This document shows, in pieces, positions 46,101-54,089 of a DNA stretch of 64,000 bases. The notes under the pieces were generated by a model. That model was not told the DNA's origin. It ran no database searches and worked only from the letters and a program-made list of their open reading frames with translations. The stretch covers positions 55,153 through 119,152 of the forward strand of contig CAZIUE010000014.1 of assembly GCA_964542535.1 (NCBI GenBank), given 5' to 3'. Origin of the DNA: Pseudopelobacter sp964542535 (lineage in GTDB: Bacteria; Desulfobacterota; Desulfuromonadia; Geobacterales; Pseudopelobacteraceae). Position 1 is the first letter of the stretch. Each line of letters begins with the position of its first letter. A program made the translations under genes and the position numbers.

Positions 46101-46326
46101 CGTTCAGGGCCAGGTCCGGCAGAGGTGCGCGCAGGGCGCTGACCAGGATGCGATGCAGGGTCGGTACGGAGAAGCGGGGGTGGATCAGAAGGACATTGTC
46201 CGCCGAGCGGGCTCCATAGCTGAAGCCGTGGCGTTCCAGGAACACGGCCAGCCGTTCCTGGCTCCGGGCCGGGTCCTCCAGATCGAGGATCCGGCTGAAC
46301 TGGTGCAGAAAGCGCAGGAGACGCAC
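43153..46326 (-). CDS. glnE: Glutamine synthetase adenylyltransferase/deadenylylase
   Basis: Bifunctional enzyme that adenylylates and deadenylylates glutamine synthetase according to nitrogen and PII status. Two nucleotidyltransferase domains are visible: GMGKLGGNELNFSSDIDI in the N-terminal (AR) half and GMGKLGGGELNYHSDLDI in the C-terminal (AT) half, each followed by a helical GlnD-like region. 1057 residues is somewhat longer than E. coli GlnE but in range. The start is GTG 46326, directly after the mtnA stop; longer in-frame starts lie inside mtnA. The pair mtnA-glnE is therefore one unit. Confidence 0.93.
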   Translation of the reverse strand: MRLLRFLHQFSRILDLEDPARSQERLAVFLERHGFSYGARSADNVLLIHPRFSVPTLHRILVSALRAPLPDLALNAFERLAGVIPAGELTAIACRRTALSRFVQLCGSSPFLVNLLFRTPSLFRWLFLENGLAVSRDSRDMLEALRSRVEGDADFSALMRQLRLFKRAEILRIAARDLFGLAGLEEVTAELSSLAGASLQVAYEVCRRCLVAEYGLPLLETEQGSREAEMTVMGMGKLGGNELNFSSDIDIIYFYESDRGKTSGVDAGTGQARGEVSLHTFFAKLGEMVTKALSQVTEDGFVFRVDLGLRPEGKSGDMAASLRSAEVYYESWGQSWERTAMLKARPVAGSLELGEQLLRTLQPFVYRKYLDYTLIEDMKNMKQKIDVSLTRSMEGEINLKLGRGGIREIEFFIQALQLVYAGKNPLLRERNSLKALDRLREAGIITSGDHGRLSSAYRFLRTVEHRIQVVQERQTHNLPTKDEELRALARRCGFLGNNGLERFRETLEKHRSHVSAIFGNLFLSRDDRLSRDLSPEVPFLLDPRADADLVKDMLAERRFEDVERAYDNLRSLRDGPVRSNLTERNRRLLEKISPLLVHEVLASPDPDMALAHLERFLSIVGKRSAYYALLAENRQALKLLVSLFGMSEFLSKILISHPELLESMLSYRYAATEKSREEMERELAGVLGLSDDFEDQLDALRRYHNEEVLRIGLNDIHGKVKQTVTTGQLSLLGEACLAAAYGMAVRQLGRFGRPMYNRGEGEAEASLAVIGMGKLGGGELNYHSDLDIIFVYDRQGVTSGDKQISNHEYFAKLAQKIISILTMQTREGYVYKIDTRLRPSGNAGPLVTSLDSFMDYHRQEAQVWERQALTKARVVLGDASLADHLHGVIEKTVYGSTLGEEGRGEIHRLRMRMEHELARESAGSYNIKTGRGGMVDVEFIAQFLQLRHGFRYPDLRTTSTIEALTRMGELELVPADFAETLVFGYRFLRKLENRLRIIHDHSVNDLSGSRTYMNKLALRLGYDPALRNPGVALISDYEEITGRIRDCYDRVMGERVV

Positions 46327-46327
46327 G

Positions 46328-47368
46328 TCACCCCCCCGCGACCCTGCGCAGTCCGGCGCGGTAATCACCCCTGACGATGCCGTTTTCGGTGATGATGGCA
46401 CTGATATACCGGGCCGGAGTAACGTCGAAGGCGGGGTTGCGCACCCTGATACCGGCCGGGGCAATGTCGATCCCCTTGATCCGGGTCACCTCCTCCACCG
46501 GCCGTTCTTCGATGGGGATCTTCCCGCCGTCGCAGAGGCTTAAGTCCAGGGTGGAGATGGGGGCAGCCACGTAGAAGGGGATATTGTTCTCTTTAGCCAG
46601 GACGGCGACCCCATAGGTGCCGATCTTGTTGGCGGTATCACCGTTGGCGGCGATGCGGTCGGCCCCCACCACGCAGCAGGTGATCTCTCCCCTGCTCATG
46701 AAGAAGCCGGCCATGTTGTCGGAGATCAGAGTGGCGGGGATACCCTCCTTGAGCAGCTCCCAGGCCGTCAGGCGGGCACCCTGGAGCCAGGGACGGGTCT
46801 CGTCGGCGAAGACCTGGATCTTCTTGCCCGCCTCATGGGCGGCCCGGATCACCCCCAGGGCGGTGCCGTAGCCGGCCGTGGCCAGGCCGCCGGCGTTGCA
46901 GTGGGTCAACACGCTGGCCCCCTCGGGGATCAGGGTGGCGCCCCATTTGCCAATGTTGCGGCAAATGGTCAGATCCTCCTGTTCCACCCGGATAGCCTCC
47001 TCCTTCAGGAGCTGGCGGATTATTTCCAGCGGCTTGTCCCGCGCCTCTTCGGCCACCCGCTTCATGCGCTGGATGGCCCAGAACAGGTTGACCGCCGTGG
47101 GGCGGGTGCGGGCCATGACATCGCACACGTTCTCCAGCTGGCGGAAAAACGACTCGTGGGTGTCGGCAATGATGTCCCGGGCTCCCAGGGCGATCCCCAT
47201 GGCGGCGGCCACACCGATGGCGGGGGCCCCGCGGATGACCATTCCACGGATGGCCTCGGCAACCGCCTTGAAGTCAGTGTAGCTGTTGTAGACCTCTTCG
47301 CCCGGCAGGCGGGTCTGGTCGATCATGACAACGCTGTCGTCGCGCCATTCGATGGTGCGGAAGAACAT
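46328..47368 (-). CDS. mtnA: S-methyl-5-thioribose-1-phosphate isomerase
   Basis: Methionine-salvage isomerase (eIF2B-alpha-like fold) converting methylthioribose-1-phosphate to methylthioribulose-1-phosphate. Visible are the IRGAPAIGVAAAMG loop (43-56), catalytic cysteine in LTHCNAGGLATAG and catalytic aspartate in VVGADRIAANGDTANKIGTY. The 346-residue length is typical. No other mtn genes are nearby; in anaerobes MtnA may serve related shunts such as the DHAP shunt. glnE starts two bases after its stop codon. Confidence 0.93.
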   Translation of the reverse strand: MFFRTIEWRDDSVVMIDQTRLPGEEVYNSYTDFKAVAEAIRGMVIRGAPAIGVAAAMGIALGARDIIADTHESFFRQLENVCDVMARTRPTAVNLFWAIQRMKRVAEEARDKPLEIIRQLLKEEAIRVEQEDLTICRNIGKWGATLIPEGASVLTHCNAGGLATAGYGTALGVIRAAHEAGKKIQVFADETRPWLQGARLTAWELLKEGIPATLISDNMAGFFMSRGEITCCVVGADRIAANGDTANKIGTYGVAVLAKENNIPFYVAAPISTLDLSLCDGGKIPIEERPVEEVTRIKGIDIAPAGIRVRNPAFDVTPARYISAIITENGIVRGDYRAGLRRVAGG

Positions 47369-47700
47369 GGCTCGTGCTCCTTGGTCCGGTAGTGGGTTGT
47401 ATACAGGCCGATAACCGTCGTCTCTTGTACCATGGGGTCAGAATTCAGGCAATCATTTCCACCCCGACGGATTCGCGGGACTGCAACGGCTGCCGCTTAA
47501 CATTCACGTCCGCTCCGGTATACTGACTACTACGCTCCGGACCGGATACCGACGCAGGGCGCGCGGCAGTATCAGCCGGCTTTCGGCGGACAGGAACACC
47601 GCCATCACGGATTCCAATGAGCGTCTCATTGTCGCAACGGCACATCCCCTCCAGGCAGTTTCAGCGATGTGCCGGGAAACTCCCGGGAAAGCAGACCGCC
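47369..47700. other. Divergent intergenic region mtnA / Cache-sensor gene
   Basis: 332 bp without a gene. It contains a plus-strand promoter TTAACA (47497-47502), 16-bp spacer, TATACT (47519-47524), placed about 175 bp before the sensor ATG. In-frame codons upstream of that ATG (from 47617) have no clear start signal. Confidence 0.5.
47497..47524 (+). promoter_or_regulatory. Promoter for the Cache-sensor gene
   Basis: TTAACA (47497-47502), 16-bp spacer and TATACT (47519-47524). Confidence 0.55.
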
Positions 47701-48996
47701 ATGAATCACGCCATCGACCCATCGGCACGGAAGACACGGCAGGATGCCGCCTTCATCTCCATTCTGGTGTCGGCTGCCGTTTTCATCAATCTGCTCGTGT
47801 ATGCAATCGTCGCGTATTCGATCTACAACAGTTACCGACACTACGACAACCTGGCTGAAATCGCGACAAAAAACATGGCAACATCCATCGAGTCCACCAT
47901 CCGCGGCATATTCGACAAGATCGACATCGGCCTGTCCGCGGTGGCGGGCGAGGTTGAGCGGCACCTGGGCACACATGACGTCAGGCGTGGAGAGGTGAAC
48001 ACCTATATCCGGCGCCAGCGTTCCCGGCTTCCGGAGCTGATCAGCCTTTTTGTCACCGATTCCGCGGGAAACCTTTCCTATACCAGCGACATACCCGACG
48101 GAAAGCGGCCAAACATGGCCGATCGCGACTACTTCCAGCGGCTCCGCGACAATCCGCGGGAACAGCTGGTCGTGTCAGGACTCATACGGGGGCGTATTTC
48201 CGGAAAGTGGGTCATCAGCCTTGCCCGACGCATCAACCGTCCCGACGGCAGCTTTGGAGGGATCGTGGCAGGAGGAATCGAAACCAGTTATTTCGATGAG
48301 CTCTTTTCTCGGCTCGACCTGGGCAGACACGGAGCGGTGGGCCTGCGTGACATGGAATTTCGACTGATCGCCCTTCAGCCGAAGGGCAACGAACCGGGAA
48401 GCCAGATCGGCTCCAACCTCATCTCTCCCAAAACCCGTGAGATGGCCAGGCGGCATCCGGTGACCGCAACCTACAGAACCGTCCTTGCCCGTGACAACAG
48501 GGAACGGATGGTAACCTTCCGCAAGGCCGCACACTATCCTCTGTACGTGTTCGCGACGCTCGCTCCCCGTGACTACATGGCGCAATGGGAAAGGGAAACG
48601 GCTATCATGCTGGCCCTGGCCGCCGTCTTTACCCTGGCGACCATCATCTCGTCGCGGATGATCTCCACCAGCAGGTCAACCTCGCTGCGGCATGCCGAAA
48701 CGAAACGTTATGCCGAGGAGATCCAGCGCAGGAACGACGAGCTCAATCTGGCCCTGTCCAGGGTCAAGCGGCTGGAAGGAATCATCCCCATCTGCGCATA
48801 CTGCAAAAAGATCCGCACCGAACAGCAGTCGTGGGAGCAGCTGGAAAAATACTTTTCCGAGCATTCCGACGCACTGTTTTCCCATGGCATCTGCCCCGAA
48901 TGCGCCGCGGAACAGATGGTGCTGCTCAAGGAGATGACCGGCAACAGCCAGGAAACTCCACCCCGCGCAACCAAAGCACCCCCGAAAGCCAGCTGA
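47701..48996 (+). CDS. Membrane Cache-domain sensor with C-terminal four-cysteine tail
   Basis: A 431-residue protein. TM1 (about 18-43), then a periplasmic dCache-like domain (about 50-295, with SLFVTDSAGNLSYTSDIPDG, DYFQRL and FGGIVAGGIE, as in PDC ligand sensors), TM2 (about 300-322), a short coiled coil, and a C-terminal PICAYCKKIR...FSHGICPEC segment. This C-terminal motif, with two CxxC pairs about 40 residues apart, recurs at the ends of many Geobacter-type sensor proteins. No kinase, GGDEF or MCP output domain is present. The ribosome-binding site for ATG 47701 is weak (GGGAAAG). Confidence 0.8.
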   Translation: MNHAIDPSARKTRQDAAFISILVSAAVFINLLVYAIVAYSIYNSYRHYDNLAEIATKNMATSIESTIRGIFDKIDIGLSAVAGEVERHLGTHDVRRGEVNTYIRRQRSRLPELISLFVTDSAGNLSYTSDIPDGKRPNMADRDYFQRLRDNPREQLVVSGLIRGRISGKWVISLARRINRPDGSFGGIVAGGIETSYFDELFSRLDLGRHGAVGLRDMEFRLIALQPKGNEPGSQIGSNLISPKTREMARRHPVTATYRTVLARDNRERMVTFRKAAHYPLYVFATLAPRDYMAQWERETAIMLALAAVFTLATIISSRMISTSRSTSLRHAETKRYAEEIQRRNDELNLALSRVKRLEGIIPICAYCKKIRTEQQSWEQLEKYFSEHSDALFSHGICPECAAEQMVLLKEMTGNSQETPPRATKAPPKAS

Positions 48997-49138
48997 ATAC
49001 ACAGCCGTCTCTCCCCCGCTCTCCGCGCCACCGCCGCACGCGGCCGGCCGGTGGAACCGGTTTTTTCACGGTTCCCGACGGCATCAGGTTTCCCCGCTGC
49101 CTTTTTCCGCCGGCTGTGCTATGGTGCTCCCCTATCCC

Positions 49139-51670
49139 ATGGAAACCAATTTCACCCCCGACAGCCGCGCCCTGATGCGCTTCGAAATCGCCCAGGCCAC
49201 GGGAAACGAGGTCTTCTTCATCGGCCACACCGACCCGGACGGTGTCGTCTGCCAGGTGGAGGCCATCGCCCGCGGCTCGAAACAGGCCGTGCCGGCCATC
49301 CTCTCCCGTGCCGCCGGAAGCGACATGGTCATCCACAACCACCCCAGCGGCGACCTGACTCCCTCGGCGGCGGACATGGACATCGCCTCGGTGGCCGGCA
49401 ACCAGGGGATCGGCTTCGCCATCGTGGACAACGACTGCACCCGCTGTTACCTGGTGGTCGCCCCCCACCGGGAACGGACGGGAGAGATGCTCTCCCTGGA
49501 GGAGATTGCACGGGTCTTCGGCAACGACGGTCTCCTGGCCACGAGCCTTACGGGGTACGAGCAACGGGACGAGCAGCTGCGCATGGCGCTGACCGTGGCC
49601 GAGGCCTTCAACCACGACCGGGTGGTGCTGGTGGAGGCGGGCACCGGCACCGGCAAGTCCCTGGCCTACCTGGTCCCGTCCATCCTCTGGGCGGTGCGCA
49701 ACAACGAGCGGGTGGTCATCTCCACCAACACCATCAACCTCCAGGAACAGCTGATCCGCAAGGACCTTCCCTTCCTGGCCCGCCACTGCGGAGTGGATTT
49801 CAAGGCGGCCCTGATCAAGGGGCGGGGCAACTACGCCTGCCTGCGCAAGCTGGAGGCGGCCGAAGCAGAGCCGAGCCTGTTTCCCGACGACGCCTCCACC
49901 GAGCTGACCGCCATCGTGGAGTGGAGCAAGACAACCCGGGACGGCTGCCGCAGCGACCTGGGCTTCATCCCCCGCTCCGGGGTCTGGGAGGAGATCTGCT
50001 GCGAGGCGGACCAGTGCGGTCGTTCTCGCTGCAAGCAGTTCAACGGCTGTTTCTTCTACCGGGCGCGGCGGGACGCCTCGGCCGCCCGGGTCCTGGTGGT
50101 GAACCATGCCCTGCTGCTGTCCGACATCGTGCTCAAGCGGGAGAACGGCTACGATGCGACCGCCATCCTCCCCCCCTTCAACCGCCTGATCCTGGACGAG
50201 GGGCACCACCTGGAGGACGTGGCCACCAGCCACCTCTCCCTGATCATCTCCCGGGGCGCCATCCTCAAGCAGCTGCATCGCCTGCTCCCGTCCCGGGCCA
50301 ACCGCGCCGGGCTTCTGAACATCCTCTCCAACCGCCTGGCCCGCGACCTGCCCGACTCCCTGGACAGCCTCTACGAGGAACTGTCCGCCCTGCTGGAGAC
50401 GACGTTCCTTCCCAAGGCCCAGGACGTGGCGCTCGTGACCGAGCAGACCATGGACTGGCTGGCCCTGGCCCTGGAGCGGGAATCGGGCGGAGAGGGACGG
50501 GAGCGCAAGCTGCGCATAACCGAGGAGGTGGAACAGCGCCCCTTCTGGCAGGAGCTGCGCCAGCGGGTCCGGAACCTTGGCGATGCCCTGGCGGATTATG
50601 CCTCCGGGCTGCGGACACTGGTACGCCGCTGCAGCGACCTTCCGGAGCAGCTCAAGGAGAAGCTGGCCGGCCAGGTGCTGGACATCGCCGGCATCGAGGG
50701 GCGGTTGCAGGCCATGACCGAGGGGCTTCTGTTCATGATTTCCGAACCGGAGGGATACTGCCGCTGGATCGAGGCGTCCACGGTCCAGCGTGGGCTCCAG
50801 GCCCGGCTCTGCGCCGCCCCCCTGGATATCGCCGACCAGATCAGGCAGACCATCCTGGACCGCCTCAAGACCATCATCGTCACTTCGGCCACCCTGACGG
50901 TAGGGGGGGAGTTCGGCTACCTCAAGAAACGGACCGGCTTCAACCTGCTGGCACGGGAGCGCCTGCGGGAACTACGGCTCCCCTCCCCCTTCGACTACGC
51001 CTCCCAGGTGTTCGCCGCGGTTCCGGACGACATGCCCGACCCCACCGACCCCGGTTTTCGCGAGGCGTTGCAGGAATCGATCCTGCGCAGCCTGAGCATC
51101 TCCCGGGGGGGAGCCTTCATCCTGTTCACCTCCCACGATCTGCTGAGAAAAAGCTACGCCGCCCTGGCCCCGGAGCTGACCCGCCAGGGCATGACCCCGC
51201 TCAGGCAGGGGGAGACCGGGCGCCACACGCTGCTGGCCCGCTTCCGCAAGGAGCACCATGCCGTGCTTTTCGGCACCGACTCCTTCTGGGAGGGGGTGGA
51301 CGTGAAGGGGGAGGCGCTCAGGCTGGTGATCATCACCCGGCTCCCTTTTCAGGTGCCCACCGAGCCGGTGCAGCAGGCACGCTGCGAGCGCATCGACGCC
51401 ACCGGCGGCAACTCCTTCCGGGAGTTTTCCATCCCCCAGGCGGTGATCAAGTTCCGCCAGGGGTTCGGCCGCCTGATCCGCAGCCGCGATGATCGGGGAG
51501 CGGTGCTGATCCTGGACCGCCGCGTCACCACCAAGGGGTACGGCAGGACCTTCCTCCGCTCCCTGCCGGACACGGAACTGGTGCGGGGGAGTTCGGACGA
51601 GCTGTTCGCCAGGATGGAAGCGTTCTTCTCGGCCGATGATACGAGGAATCCGGGAGTATCATCACCGTGA
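49139..51670 (+). CDS. DinG-family Fe-S helicase fused to an N-terminal JAMM/RadC-like domain
   Basis: An 843-residue protein. Residues 1-115 carry a complete JAMM metal motif: E24, then HNHPSGDLTPSAAD with H66, H68, S76 and D79. This is the RadC-type domain. Residues 150-840 are an XPD/DinG-type superfamily 2 helicase: AGTGTGKS (167-174), an insertion with clustered cysteines CCEADQCGRSRCKQFNGC for a 4Fe-4S cluster, LDEGHH (motif II, DEGH as in DinG), TSATLTVGG (motif III), and DSFWEGVDVKGE plus GFGRLIRSRDDRG at the end. It likely unwinds DNA during repair. An in-frame ATG six codons earlier (49121) is possible; neither start has a strong ribosome-binding site. Confidence 0.88.
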   Translation: METNFTPDSRALMRFEIAQATGNEVFFIGHTDPDGVVCQVEAIARGSKQAVPAILSRAAGSDMVIHNHPSGDLTPSAADMDIASVAGNQGIGFAIVDNDCTRCYLVVAPHRERTGEMLSLEEIARVFGNDGLLATSLTGYEQRDEQLRMALTVAEAFNHDRVVLVEAGTGTGKSLAYLVPSILWAVRNNERVVISTNTINLQEQLIRKDLPFLARHCGVDFKAALIKGRGNYACLRKLEAAEAEPSLFPDDASTELTAIVEWSKTTRDGCRSDLGFIPRSGVWEEICCEADQCGRSRCKQFNGCFFYRARRDASAARVLVVNHALLLSDIVLKRENGYDATAILPPFNRLILDEGHHLEDVATSHLSLIISRGAILKQLHRLLPSRANRAGLLNILSNRLARDLPDSLDSLYEELSALLETTFLPKAQDVALVTEQTMDWLALALERESGGEGRERKLRITEEVEQRPFWQELRQRVRNLGDALADYASGLRTLVRRCSDLPEQLKEKLAGQVLDIAGIEGRLQAMTEGLLFMISEPEGYCRWIEASTVQRGLQARLCAAPLDIADQIRQTILDRLKTIIVTSATLTVGGEFGYLKKRTGFNLLARERLRELRLPSPFDYASQVFAAVPDDMPDPTDPGFREALQESILRSLSISRGGAFILFTSHDLLRKSYAALAPELTRQGMTPLRQGETGRHTLLARFRKEHHAVLFGTDSFWEGVDVKGEALRLVIITRLPFQVPTEPVQQARCERIDATGGNSFREFSIPQAVIKFRQGFGRLIRSRDDRGAVLILDRRVTTKGYGRTFLRSLPDTELVRGSSDELFARMEAFFSADDTRNPGVSSP

Positions 51671-52611
51671 AACTGAAGAATATATTCAGCCCGGTCAAGA
51701 CCCTGATCGCCATCCAGCTGGTCTGGATTACCCTGGTGGTGTTCTGGATCTCCTGGTTCGTGGACAAGAACCGGGAGTTCCGCGAGCTGGCGGAGAGGTA
51801 CCGCCCCGAACTGCTGGGAAGCGGCTTCAACTGGGTGGTCATGATCGAAGGGCTGGTCATGCTGGCCGTGATCCTGGCCGGGGTGTACGTCATCTTCCAC
51901 TACTGGAACCGCCAGTCCCGGCTGTACGAGAAGCAGCGTACCGTCATCTCCCAGATAACCCACGAGCTGAAATCTCCCCTGGCCTCGATCCAGCTGCACC
52001 TGGAGACCATCCGGCTGCGCCGCCCCCCCCGGGAGCGTCTGGACGCCTTCATCACCACCATGCTGGCGGACACGGAACGGCTGCACTACCTGATCAATAA
52101 CCTGCTCATGGCCGCCCGCCTGGAGCAGCGCCGCAAGCCGACGGAGCGGAGGATGACCGATCTGTCCGAGCTGGTGCGGGAGTACGTGGAACGGGAACGT
52201 GAAAAGCTGCCCCAGGGAGGGCACCTCAGCCTGGAGGTGGAGAGTGGCATCCGGCTGATGGTGGACCCGGAGGAGATGGAAATCGTACTGCGCAACCTGT
52301 TCGAGAACGCCCTGCTCTACTCACCGGGGAGCCCGGAGATTCGCATCCGCCTGAGCCGGGACAGCGGCACGGTCCGCCTGGACATCCGGGACCGGGGCCG
52401 CGGCCTGGAACAATCGGAGTTGAAGAAGGTCTTCGAACGCTTCTACCGCGTGCAACAGGAGGGGGAGAACGTGCGCGGAACCGGTCTGGGGCTGTACATC
52501 GTGGACACCATCGTGCGCGGCTACAGCGGCACCGTCGGGGTGGAGAGCGACGGCCCGGGGCAGGGAAGCACCTTCACCATCAGCCTGCCCACATCACAGA
52601 ACAAGGGGTAG
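51667..52611 (+). CDS. Sensor histidine kinase
   Basis: A 314-residue membrane kinase. TM1 (about 14-31) and TM2 (about 57-79) flank a short periplasmic loop. A HisKA domain has phospho-acceptor H99 in QITHELKSPLASIQ. The HATPase domain shows N box NLFENALLYSPG, G1 DIRDRGRGLE, F box KKVFERFYR and G2 GTGLGLYIV. The GTG start overlaps the helicase stop (GTGA), so it is co-translated. It pairs with the response regulator 14 bp downstream. The very short periplasmic loop suggests sensing in the membrane or through a partner. Confidence 0.92.
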   Translation: MKLKNIFSPVKTLIAIQLVWITLVVFWISWFVDKNREFRELAERYRPELLGSGFNWVVMIEGLVMLAVILAGVYVIFHYWNRQSRLYEKQRTVISQITHELKSPLASIQLHLETIRLRRPPRERLDAFITTMLADTERLHYLINNLLMAARLEQRRKPTERRMTDLSELVREYVEREREKLPQGGHLSLEVESGIRLMVDPEEMEIVLRNLFENALLYSPGSPEIRIRLSRDSGTVRLDIRDRGRGLEQSELKKVFERFYRVQQEGENVRGTGLGLYIVDTIVRGYSGTVGVESDGPGQGSTFTISLPTSQNKG

Positions 52612-52625
52612 TGGAGGAGCCGGTC

Positions 52626-53330
52626 ATGGAAACGGAAAAACCGCATATCATGCTGGTGGAGGACGAGATCCACCTGGCGCGGGGGATCTGCTTCAACCTG
52701 GAGGAGGAGGGGTACCGGATCAGCCACTTCGCCACCGGCGAGAAGGCCCTTGACTCGCTGGAGGTGGAACACTTCGACCTGATCATCCTGGATATCATGC
52801 TTCCCGGCATGGACGGTTTCCAGGTCTGCCGGGCCGTGCGCCGGATGGACGGACGGGTGCCGATCCTGATGCTCACCGCCCGCTCCGAGGAAAGCGACCG
52901 GGTACACGGCCTGGAGACCGGCGCCGACGATTACCTGACCAAGCCGTTCAACCTGGTGGAATTCCTGCTGCGGGTCAAGGGGATGCTGCGCCGCTCCTCC
53001 TGGTACCGCCCCGAGCCGGTGGAGGAGGGGTACTGCTTCGGACAGAACGAGGTGTTCCTCCTCTCCTACCGGGCCCGCACCGCCCAGGGGGAGATCGACC
53101 TGACCGAGATGGAGGTGCGGGTGCTGTCGCTCTTCTTCCAGAAGGAGGGGCAGGCCATCCCCCGGGGGGAACTGCTCCAGTCCGTGTGGGGGTACAGCAG
53201 CGACACCGAGACCAGGACCCTGGACAACTTCATCGTCCGCCTGCGCCGCTATTTCGAGCCTGACCCGGCCCGGCCGGTGCATTTCCAGACCGTGCGCGGG
53301 GTGGGGTACCGGTTCAGCAGGAAGGGGTAG
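52626..53330 (+). CDS. OmpR-family response regulator
   Basis: A 234-residue DNA-binding regulator. The receiver domain (6-120) has acidic D12/E13 pair, phospho-acceptor D56 in LIILDIMLPGMDG and switch residues in MLTARSE and DDYLTKPFN. The winged helix (about 150-233) ends in RGVGYRFSR. ATG 52626 is preceded by GGAGGAG at 6 nt; an in-frame GTG at 52611 directly abuts the kinase stop. It should be phosphorylated by the adjacent kinase. Target genes are not evident here. Confidence 0.93.
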   Translation: METEKPHIMLVEDEIHLARGICFNLEEEGYRISHFATGEKALDSLEVEHFDLIILDIMLPGMDGFQVCRAVRRMDGRVPILMLTARSEESDRVHGLETGADDYLTKPFNLVEFLLRVKGMLRRSSWYRPEPVEEGYCFGQNEVFLLSYRARTAQGEIDLTEMEVRVLSLFFQKEGQAIPRGELLQSVWGYSSDTETRTLDNFIVRLRRYFEPDPARPVHFQTVRGVGYRFSRKG

Positions 53331-53368
53331 CATCCGGGGACACAAAAGGTCAAACTATGAATACAATG

Positions 53369-53400
53369 AAGGGGCAAGCGTTTAAGCGCTTGCCCCTTTC
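53369..53400. terminator. Bidirectional terminator after the two-component operon
   Basis: A 12-bp perfect stem AAGGGGCAAGCG / CGCTTGCCCCTT with a 6-nt loop, followed by T-rich sequence. Convergent to the small minus-strand gene that ends at 53403. Confidence 0.85.
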
Positions 53401-53402
53401 CA

Positions 53403-53594
53403 CTACCTTCCGCCAGCCCTGTTCTTCGACCGGTCAGCTATGATATACCGCTGTCCCGCTTGCGGTGTCGGCGGTAACGGTTCGCCTTTGGTTACAGTCC
53501 GTTCCTGGTTGGTTCGGCCGCCTCGTGGACCAACGATTTCATACTGAGCAGAAGCCGGGGCAATCGTACCCGGTTTAAAGTTTTGATTTTTCAT
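53403..53594 (-). CDS. Small conserved protein (YjzC-like)
   Basis: A 63-residue basic, Pro- and Gly-rich protein starting MKNQNFKPGTIAPASAQYEI. The pattern PGTxAPxSxQYExxGPRGG...VxKGEPLPPTPxxGxxY matches a family of small proteins of unknown function, often near stress genes, similar to YjzC-type proteins. RBS AAGGAG lies 9 nt before the ATG. It ends at the bidirectional terminator. Confidence 0.75.
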   Translation of the reverse strand: MKNQNFKPGTIAPASAQYEIVGPRGGRTNQERTVTKGEPLPPTPQAGQRYIIADRSKNRAGGR

Positions 53595-53668
53595 TACGTG
53601 AACTCCTTACGCAAAAATGGTTGACTGAATGATGAGGAGCGCTTGCTCCTCATCCTGTTCGCCTAAAC

Positions 53669-53788
53669 CTAAACCCATATGGGCCAAGCCTTGAGCCCGT
53701 ACTCGGATGCATGCACTTGCTTGCCGTTGATAGTCCGCCAAGCGCGGAATATCAGTCGTTTGCCTTTACGCGATGCAACTTTTTCCAT
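53669..53788 (-). CDS. Tiny basic protein (39 aa)
   Basis: An ORF of 39 codons with a strong AAAGGAGACC ribosome-binding site 9 nt before the ATG. The product (MEKVASRKGKRLIFRAWRTI, then NGKQVHASEYGLKAWPIWV) is very basic and ends in an aromatic KAWPIWV. The good ribosome-binding site and the ordered residue composition support translation. I cannot name a family. It lies 75 bp upstream of the YjzC-like gene in the same direction. Confidence 0.6.
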   Translation of the reverse strand: MEKVASRKGKRLIFRAWRTINGKQVHASEYGLKAWPIWV

Positions 53789-53890
53789 GACGAGGTCTCC
53801 TTTCGTGGAGAGCGTTTTCCTTGCTTGCCTTATGCCCTCGTCTATGGTATTGACAATCGCCACAGAGAGCCTCCAAAGCACTCGAAAAGC

Positions 53891-53955
53891 AGCCCGTTCC
53901 CCGACGGGCTTGCGGAAAGCCACAGATATTCCCCAATATCTTGTGGCTTTATTAT
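53891..53955 (+). ncRNA. Candidate small RNA 3' end (tandem hairpins plus U-rich tail)
   Basis: Stem 1: AGCCCGT / ACGGGCT (53891-53910). Stem 2: AAAGCCACA...TGTGGCTTT (53916-53950) with an inner ATATT/AATAT. A T-rich tail TATTATTTTT follows. No coding gene runs into it on the plus strand except the distant response regulator across a terminator. So an independent transcript starting upstream (within 53789-53890) is possible. Confidence 0.4.
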
Positions 53956-53991
53956 TTTTACACACCACATATATTTCACAACAAATTTTAG

Positions 53992-54018
53992 TTGTCAACA
54001 TCAAAAAAATCATACAAT
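53992..54018 (+). promoter_or_regulatory. Candidate promoter for the XRE-ImmA/PIN pair
   Basis: TTGTCA (53992-53997), 15-bp spacer and TACAAT (54013-54018), followed by AT-rich near-palindromic sequence (54013-54040) that could bind the XRE domain. Confidence 0.45.
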
Positions 54019-54089
54019 ATGTTATATAAATATTACATACAGTTTTATGACAAAAGCAGCGATAGCATGGGACGTTATGGAGGTGCCCC

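Larger units (their letters stand above)
53789..54089. other. Intergenic region with tandem hairpins and AT-rich promoter
   Basis: No gene is seen. The left half holds two adjacent hairpins (53891-53910 and 53916-53950). The right half is AT-rich with a promoter-like TTGTCA (53992-53997), 15-bp spacer and TACAAT (54013-54018) in front of the XRE-ImmA gene, whose weak operator-like palindromes may be its own sites. Confidence 0.55.
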
